This document shows, one piece after another, positions 59,003 to 64,000 of a DNA stretch of 64,000 nucleotides. Location of the stretch: the NCBI RefSeq assembly GCF_029871205.1, contig NZ_SSOJ01000166.1, forward strand, positions 40,516-104,515, given 5' to 3'. The stretch comes from Pseudomonas sp. BN417 (lineage in GTDB: Bacteria; Pseudomonadota; Gammaproteobacteria; Pseudomonadales; Pseudomonadaceae). Position 1 is the first letter of the stretch, and the number at the start of each line of letters is the position of its first letter. The notes under the pieces were generated by a model that did not search any database, was not told the origin of the DNA, and saw nothing but the letters and a program-made list of their open reading frames with translations. Position numbers and translations under genes: made by a program.

Positions 59003-60292
59003 TTACCCTTCGCCGCGTTCGCGGGCGATGGCTCGGTAGCCGATGTCCTTGCGATAGAAGCAGCCGTTCCAGCGGATCTTCTCCGCCAGACGGTAGGCCT
59101 GTTGCTGGGCGTCGGACACGCTGCGGCCGATGGCAGTGGCGCAGAGCACCCGGCCGCCGGCGGTGACGATCTGGCCGCCCTTCAGGGCGGTACCGGCGTG
59201 GAACACCTTGCCATCGAGGGCCGCGGCGTCGGCCAGGCCTTCGATGACGTCACCCTTGGCGTAGTCGCCCGGGTAGCCGCCGGCAGCCAGCACCACGCCC
59301 ACGGTGGGGCGCGGGTCCCAGGTGGCTTCGACCTTGTCCAGGGCCTTGGCCAGGGCGGCCTCGACCAGTAGGACCAGGGAAGACTCCAGGCGCACCATGA
59401 TCGGTTGGGTTTCCGGGTCGCCGAAGCGGCAGTTGAACTCGATGACCTTGGGCGCGCCGCTCTTGTCGATCATCAGGCCGGCGTAGAGGAAACCGGTGTA
59501 GACATTGCCTTCCTCGGCCATGCCGCGCACGGTCGGGTAGATCACTTCGTCCATCACCCGCTGGTGTACATCGGGGGTGACCACCGGGGCCGGCGAGTAG
59601 GCGCCCATGCCGCCGGTGTTCGGGCCGGTATCGGCGTCGCCGACGCGCTTGTGGTCCTGGCTGGTGGCCATGGGCAGCACGTTCTGGCCGTCGACCATGA
59701 CGATGAAGCTGGCTTCCTCGCCGTCGAGGAACTCCTCGATCACCACGCGCGAACCGGCGTCACCGAAGGCATTGCCGGCGAGCATGTCGCGCACGGCCTC
59801 TTCAGCTTCGGCGAGGGTCATGGCGACGATTACGCCCTTGCCCGCGGCCAGGCCGTCGGCCTTGATCACGATGGGCGCACCTTTCTCGCGCAGGTAGGCC
59901 AGTGCCGGCTCGACTTCGGTGAAGTTCTGGTAGTCGGCGGTGGGGATCTTGTGGCGGGCGAGGAAGTCCTTGGTGAAGGCCTTGGAGCCTTCCAGCTGGG
60001 CCGCGCCTGCGGTGGGGCCGAAGATGGCGAGATTACGGCTGCGGAACAGGTCGACAACGCCTTTCACCAGCGGCGCTTCCGGGCCGACGATGGTGAGTTG
60101 CACGTTCTTCTCGGCGAAGTCGGCCAGTTGCTCCAGGGCCAGCACGTCGATGGCGACGTTCTCGCACTTGGCTTCGGTTGCGGTGCCGGCGTTGCCCGGG
60201 GCGACGAAGACCTTCTCGACGCGAGGGTCCTGGGCGACCTTCCAGGCCAGGGCGTGTTCGCGACCGCCGCTGCCGATGATGAGTACGTTCAT
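59003..60292 (-). CDS. purD: Phosphoribosylamine-glycine ligase
   Basis: 429-residue GAR synthetase, second step of de novo purine synthesis (phosphoribosylamine + glycine + ATP). N-terminal MNVLIIGSGGREHALAWK is diagnostic; ATP-grasp motifs include VIKADGLAAGKGV and GFLYAGLMI; the PurD block PNTGGMGAYSPAP is intact. Full length. Downstream of purH by 206 bp containing a REP and structured element copy 2. Confidence 0.97.
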   Translation of the reverse strand: MNVLIIGSGGREHALAWKVAQDPRVEKVFVAPGNAGTATEAKCENVAIDVLALEQLADFAEKNVQLTIVGPEAPLVKGVVDLFRSRNLAIFGPTAGAAQLEGSKAFTKDFLARHKIPTADYQNFTEVEPALAYLREKGAPIVIKADGLAAGKGVIVAMTLAEAEEAVRDMLAGNAFGDAGSRVVIEEFLDGEEASFIVMVDGQNVLPMATSQDHKRVGDADTGPNTGGMGAYSPAPVVTPDVHQRVMDEVIYPTVRGMAEEGNVYTGFLYAGLMIDKSGAPKVIEFNCRFGDPETQPIMVRLESSLVLLVEAALAKALDKVEATWDPRPTVGVVLAAGGYPGDYAKGDVIEGLADAAALDGKVFHAGTALKGGQIVTAGGRVLCATAIGRSVSDAQQQAYRLAEKIRWNGCFYRKDIGYRAIARERGEG

Positions 60293-60390
60293 TGGACTCT
60301 CCTGATCTGTTCCGGTCGGTGCCGGATCCTTGGGTATCGCTTCGCTCCACCCAACCTACAAAAACGAATTCGCTCGGAGTCGAGGTTGCC

Positions 60391-60490
60391 ATCGAGCTGG
60401 TAGATGCAAGGCGCCCGCCCCGTCACCAAGCGGAGTTGCCTTCTGGCAATGAGCATTGGGGGCGGGCAACACAGCAGATGCCTGCTCGAG
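60391..60490. repeat. Structured dispersed element, copy 2
   Basis: Main stem GCCCGCCCC/GGGGCGGGC (60413-60421 with 60459-60467), inner hairpin TTGCC-TTCT-GGCAA (60436-60449), outer CGAGC/GCTCG. Core GCGGAGTTG...CAATGAGCA is shared with copy 1 at 45422-45542, while the stems differ by paired changes. It lies in the purH-purD gap. Confidence 0.7.
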
Positions 60491-60498
60491 GGCGACCG

Positions 60499-62106
60499 TT
60501 AGTGCCTGAAGTGGCGCATGCCGGTGAACACCATGGCAATGCCGGCTTCGTCGGCGGCGGCGATCACTTCGTTGTCACGCATGGAGCCGCCCGGCTGGAT
60601 AACAGCGGTGATGCCGGCCTTGGCCGCGTTGTCGATGCCGTCGCGGAAGGGGAAGAAGGCATCCGAAGCCATGACCGCGCCCTTGACTTCCAGGCCGGCG
60701 TGCTCGGCCTTGATGGCGGCGATGCGGGCAGAGTTGACGCGGCTCATCTGGCCGGCGCCGACGCCGACGGTCTGGCGGTTCTTGGCGTAGACGATGGCGT
60801 TGGACTTGACGAACTTGGCCACTTTCCAGGCGAAGATCAGGTCGTGGATTTCCTGCTCGCTGGGCGCGCGCTGGGTGACCACCTTGAGGTCGGCGGCCGA
60901 GATCATTCCGATGTCGCGGCTCTGCACCAGCAGGCCACCGTTGACACGCTTGAAGTCCCAGCCCGGGGCGCGCTCGGCGGCCCACTCGCCGCACTCCAGC
61001 AGGCGCACGTTGGCCTTGGCGGCGACCACGGCACGGGCTTCGGCGGAAACGCTTGGCGCGATGATCACTTCGACGAACTGGCGCTCGACGATGGCCTTGG
61101 CGGTTTCGGCATCCAGCTCGCGGTTGAAGGCGATGATGCCGCCGAAGGCGGACTCGGTGTCAGTGGCGTAGGCCAGGTCGTAGGCCTTGCGGATGCCGCC
61201 TTCGTTCTCCGGCACCACGGCGACGCCGCAGGGGTTGGCGTGCTTGACGATGACGCAGGCCGGCTTGATGAAGCTCTTCACGCATTCCAGCGCGGCGTCG
61301 GTGTCGGCCACGTTGTTGAAGGAGAGTTCCTTGCCTTGCAGCTGTACGGCGGTGGCGACGCTGGCCTCGGCCGGCTTGGCTTCGACGTAGAAGGCCGCGC
61401 TCTGGTGCGGGTTCTCGCCGTAGCGCATCTCCTGGGCCTTGATGAACTGGCTGTTGAAGGTGCGCGGGAAAGCGCCGCGGCCTTCGGTGGACAGGGTGTC
61501 GCGAGCCTGGTCGATGGTGCCCAGGTAGTTGGCGATCATGCCGTCGTAGGCGGAGGTATGCTCGAACGCCTTGAGGGCCAGGTCGAAACGCTGGGCGTAG
61601 GTCAGGCCACCGGCCTTGAGGCCTTCCAGGACGCCGGCGTAGTCGCTGGCGTTGACCACGATGGCGACGTCCTTGTGGTTCTTCGCCGCGGAACGGACCA
61701 TGGTCGGGCCGCCGATATCGATGTTCTCGATGGCCGTGGGCAGGTCGCAGTCCGGCTTGGCGACCGTGGCTTCGAAGGGGTAGAGGTTGACTGCGACCAG
61801 GTCGATCGGCTTGATGCCGTGCTGTTCCATCACCGCGCCGTCGAGATCGCGACGACCGAGGATGCCGCCGTGGATCTTCGGGTGCAGGGTCTTCACTCGG
61901 CCGTCCATCATTTCCGGGAAGCCGGTGTAGTCGGCGACTTCCACCGCAGCGATGGCGTTGTCCTTGAGCAGCTTGTAGGTGCCGCCGGTGGAGAGGATCT
62001 CCACGCCGAGGGCAGCCAGTTCACGGGCGAACTCGACGATGCCGGTCTTGTCGGAAACGCTGATCAGGGCACGGCGAACGGGAAGGCGAAGGGTCTGATG
62101 AGTCAT
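60499..62106 (-). CDS. purH: Bifunctional AICAR transformylase / IMP cyclohydrolase
   Basis: 535-residue PurH catalysing the last two purine steps. N-terminal IMP cyclohydrolase (about 1-200) with [15 protein letters not shown] and [10 protein letters not shown]-terminal AICARFT (about 205-535) with the KH pair in [11 protein letters not shown]. Full length, ATG 62106. Same strand as dusB-fis upstream and purD downstream. Confidence 0.97.
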   Translation of the reverse strand: MTHQTLRLPVRRALISVSDKTGIVEFARELAALGVEILSTGGTYKLLKDNAIAAVEVADYTGFPEMMDGRVKTLHPKIHGGILGRRDLDGAVMEQHGIKPIDLVAVNLYPFEATVAKPDCDLPTAIENIDIGGPTMVRSAAKNHKDVAIVVNASDYAGVLEGLKAGGLTYAQRFDLALKAFEHTSAYDGMIANYLGTIDQARDTLSTEGRGAFPRTFNSQFIKAQEMRYGENPHQSAAFYVEAKPAEASVATAVQLQGKELSFNNVADTDAALECVKSFIKPACVIVKHANPCGVAVVPENEGGIRKAYDLAYATDTESAFGGIIAFNRELDAETAKAIVERQFVEVIIAPSVSAEARAVVAAKANVRLLECGEWAAERAPGWDFKRVNGGLLVQSRDIGMISAADLKVVTQRAPSEQEIHDLIFAWKVAKFVKSNAIVYAKNRQTVGVGAGQMSRVNSARIAAIKAEHAGLEVKGAVMASDAFFPFRDGIDNAAKAGITAVIQPGGSMRDNEVIAAADEAGIAMVFTGMRHFRH

Positions 62107-62202
62107 GGCTGTTCCATTGGGAAGTAGACAACGCTGGAGGCTGTAGGCGGGACGAGGGCGTCGCTTTTTCGTCCAGCCTCTAGCCTTGAGCCTTCAGCGG
62201 CT

Positions 62203-62523
62203 TTAAAGGAGGTCGTACTGCTTGAGCTTCTTGCGCAGAGTGCCGCGGTTGAGGCCGAGCATCTCTGAAGCCTTGGTCTGGTTACCCTTGACGTAGTTCA
62301 TCACGGATTCCAGGAGCGGCGCTTCCACTTCGGAAAGCACCAGGTTGTACACGTCCGTGACGGCGGCGCCCTCAAGATGGGCGAAATAATTGTGCAGTGC
62401 CTTTTCGACACTGCCGCGCAGGGTCTGACCCTCTGCGGTAGGCGCCGTCAGGTGCTGTTTCAGGTTGGCGTTGTCGCTCACGGGTGTTGCCCCATCAAAA
62501 AAATTCTCGGTCATCGTCGTCAT
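62203..62523 (-). CDS. fis: Nucleoid protein / transcription factor Fis
   Basis: 106 residues. The C-terminal HTH is [20 protein letters not shown], nearly identical to Fis in gamma-proteobacteria, and the protein ends KQYDLL. It bends DNA, activates rRNA promoters and helps replication and recombination. Start ATG 62523 (MTTMTENFF) overlaps the dusB stop by 4 bp, the classic dusB-fis operon. Confidence 0.97.
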   Translation of the reverse strand: MTTMTENFFDGATPVSDNANLKQHLTAPTAEGQTLRGSVEKALHNYFAHLEGAAVTDVYNLVLSEVEAPLLESVMNYVKGNQTKASEMLGLNRGTLRKKLKQYDLL

Positions 62524-63515
62524 GCGGCCTTTTCCCCTTCGTTGTGACGTTCGACGAAAAACTCCCGAACGTTGGCGCACTGCGCGTCCGTGGACTCCAA
62601 ACGATTGAACTTGGCGCGAAACTCCCTGGCGCCGGGCAGGGTCGCCAGATACCAGCCGACATGCTTGCGGGCGATGCGAACGCCCATCTCATCGCCATAG
62701 AAGGCGTGCAGTGCGGCAAGGTGCTCCAGCAGTATCCGTTCCACTTCGATCAATCCTGGCGCCGGCAGCAATTCTCCGGTCGCCAGGTAATGCGCGATCT
62801 CGCGGAAGATCCAGGGTCGCCCCTGGGCCGCTCGACCGATCAACAGGGCATCGACACCGGTGGCATCGAGGACCTGTCTGGCTTTCTGTGGCGAATCGAT
62901 ATCGCCATTGGCGAAGACCGGAATCGACACCGCCTGCTTGATCGCCGCGATGGTGTCGTACTCGGCTTCGCCGGTGTACAGGTCGGCGCGGGTCCGGCCA
63001 TGCACGGCCAGGGCCTGGATGCCGGCCTGTTCGGCGATCTTCGCCACAGTGATGCCGTTCCTGTTCGATCTGTCCCAACCGGTGCGGATCTTCAGGGTAA
63101 CCGGCACGTCGACGGCCTTGACCACGGCGTCGAGGATCTCGGCCACCAGGGCCTCGTCCTTCATCAGCGCCGAGCCGGCGGCCTTGTTGCAGACCTTTTT
63201 CGCCGGGCAGCCCATGTTGATATCGATGATCTGGGCACCGAGTTCGACATTGGCCCTGGCCGCTTCCGCCAGCATCTCCGGATCACCACCGGCTATCTGG
63301 ACGGAGCGGGGCTCCGGGTCCCCCTCGTGGAGCAGGCGCAGCCGCGACTTGCGGCTGTTCCACAGGCGCACGTCGCTGGTGACCATCTCCGATACCACCA
63401 TGCCGGCGCCAAGGCGACGGCACAGCAGGCGAAACGGTCTGTCGGTCACACCCGCCATGGGGGCGAGTATCACCGGATTGGGCAAGGCATAAGGGCCAAT
63501 GCTTACCGCCGACAT
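62520..63515 (-). CDS. dusB: tRNA-dihydrouridine synthase B
   Basis: 331-residue FMN enzyme reducing uridine in the tRNA D-loop. [39 protein letters not shown] (active Cys in the second) and [11 protein letters not shown] are Dus signatures. Start ATG 63515 ([12 protein letters not shown]) follows AGGGAA; the frame opens 9 codons earlier. Translationally coupled to fis. Confidence 0.96.
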   Translation of the reverse strand: MSAVSIGPYALPNPVILAPMAGVTDRPFRLLCRRLGAGMVVSEMVTSDVRLWNSRKSRLRLLHEGDPEPRSVQIAGGDPEMLAEAARANVELGAQIIDINMGCPAKKVCNKAAGSALMKDEALVAEILDAVVKAVDVPVTLKIRTGWDRSNRNGITVAKIAEQAGIQALAVHGRTRADLYTGEAEYDTIAAIKQAVSIPVFANGDIDSPQKARQVLDATGVDALLIGRAAQGRPWIFREIAHYLATGELLPAPGLIEVERILLEHLAALHAFYGDEMGVRIARKHVGWYLATLPGAREFRAKFNRLESTDAQCANVREFFVERHNEGEKAA

Positions 63516-63668
63516 AGGTCTTCCCTGTTGTGGGGCCTGCACAGATGAGTTCTGGGGGAGTTCGAAAAAGGGTGGGCATAATACCCGCTCTCGATGACTG
63601 GATAAAGGCTGTTTTGAACAAATTCTGAACAGCCCGGCTCTTATTGCCGAGAGTTAGCAATGCCTTGG

Positions 63669-63689
63669 AAGCGCCGGAATCCGGCGCTT
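63669..63689. other. Stem-loop after the DUF3426 gene
   Basis: AAGCGCCGG-AAT-CCGGCGCTT, perfect 9-bp stem, 5 nt past the stop of the DUF3426 gene. It lacks a U-run on the minus strand, so it may be an mRNA end-stabiliser. The 150-bp gap to dusB also should hold the dusB-fis promoter (TATTAT on the minus strand near 63582). Confidence 0.5.
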
Positions 63690-63694
63690 TCGGG

Positions 63695-64000
63695 TTATTC
63701 GGGGGAGTGGAAACTGAGGCTGTAGTTAACCGCCTTGGTACCCGGGTCAAGGATGTCCAGGGAGATGTGGATGGGGGTCTGGGGAGGCATTTCCGCCTGT
63801 CCGGCCAGTTCGCCGGAGAGGTACTCGCCGGGCTTGAAGCGGCGGCTGGCCAGCAATTGGCCATTGATGTCGGCGAAACGCAGCTCCAGCAGCGGGAAGG
63901 GCTGGGAGAACGGGGCGCGGTTGTAGAGGATGGCGTCCACCACCAGTGCGCCGGAGAACTCGGGGTGGCTGCGGACCACCAGGTTGCTGCTCTTGATCAG
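63695..64000 (-). CDS. DUF3426 domain protein, C-terminal part (cut by window end)
   Basis: The last 101 codons of a gene that continues beyond the window; the frame is open to base 64000 (LIKSSNLVVRSHPEF). VVRSHPEFSGALVVDAILYNRAPFSQPFPLLELRFADINGQ and HISLDILDPGTKAVNYSLSF (quoted in part) match the DUF3426 C-terminal domain. Such proteins usually start with a zinc ribbon and a membrane helix, and by synteny sit between prmA and dusB. Confidence 0.85.
   Translation of the reverse strand: MIKSSNLVVRSHPEFSGALVVDAILYNRAPFSQPFPLLELRFADINGQLLASRRFKPGEYLSGELAGQAEMPPQTPIHISLDILDPGTKAVNYSLSFHSPE

Overview
The window is a piece of a high-GC Pseudomonas chromosome. Gene content and order (nicD-like diguanylate cyclase, ygiQ, azurin, ama lysine genes, a branched-chain-type ABC transporter, ureEFG, a desT-like regulator, osmE, yegD, oxaloacetate decarboxylase, urease and urea transporter genes, retS, purD, purH, fis, dusB) match from memory the PAO1 segment around PA4929 to PA4851, so a relative of the P. 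aeruginosa / P. resinovorans group is likely. This rests on recalled synteny; no search was run. There is no rRNA, tRNA, prophage, integron or CRISPR array. The only transposase-like gene is a REP-associated tyrosine transposase (RAYT).

Layout. 0.4-4.8 kb: membrane diguanylate cyclase and radical-SAM YgiQ, divergent. 5.1-12 kb: three-gene operon of transglutaminase-like, DUF2126, circularly permuted ATP-grasp and Alpha-E domains behind a sigma-54 type promoter. 12-16.7 kb: MscS channel, small conserved genes, LOG protein, LysE exporter, azurin. 16.8-27.4 kb: pipecolate/lysine genes (LysR, amaB, amaA), then a five-gene ABC importer and an ornithine cyclodeaminase/mu-crystallin protein behind a second sigma-54 promoter. 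27.5-33.6 kb: ABM protein, SDR, GDPD, then hupE-ureG-ureF-ureE behind a third sigma-54 promoter, then a DesT/FabR-type regulator. 33.8-42.7 kb: secreted 13-residue-repeat protein, AsmA protein, two OsmE lipoproteins, YegD chaperone, small membrane proteins, oxaloacetate decarboxylase, zinc-finger protein, RAYT. 42.8-53.5 kb: urtABCDE-ureD-ureA-pita-ureB-ureC on one strand, preceded by a GntR regulator and a relic of an allophanate-hydrolase-like gene. 53.5-64 kb: MarC, an orphan MoaD-like protein with a BNR propeller, retS, purD, purH, fis, dusB and a truncated DUF3426 gene.

The main theme is nitrogen economy. Urea is imported by UrtABCDE and hydrolysed by UreABC with UreDEFG and HupE. Amino-acid nitrogen enters through the ABC importer and Ama enzymes. 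Three separate promoters have a TGGCAC/TGGCAA-N5-TTGC core, each with an NtrC-like GCACC-N5-GTGC dyad upstream. One of these drives the uncharacterised transglutaminase/amidoligase operon, the best candidate here for an undescribed system.

Intergenic space is rich in REP-type repeats of at least five families, most starting with GTAG. In several genes this GTAG supplies the TAG stop codon. Other structures include a 141-bp nested palindrome, a dispersed element with two covarying stems, and a 139-bp tandem array.
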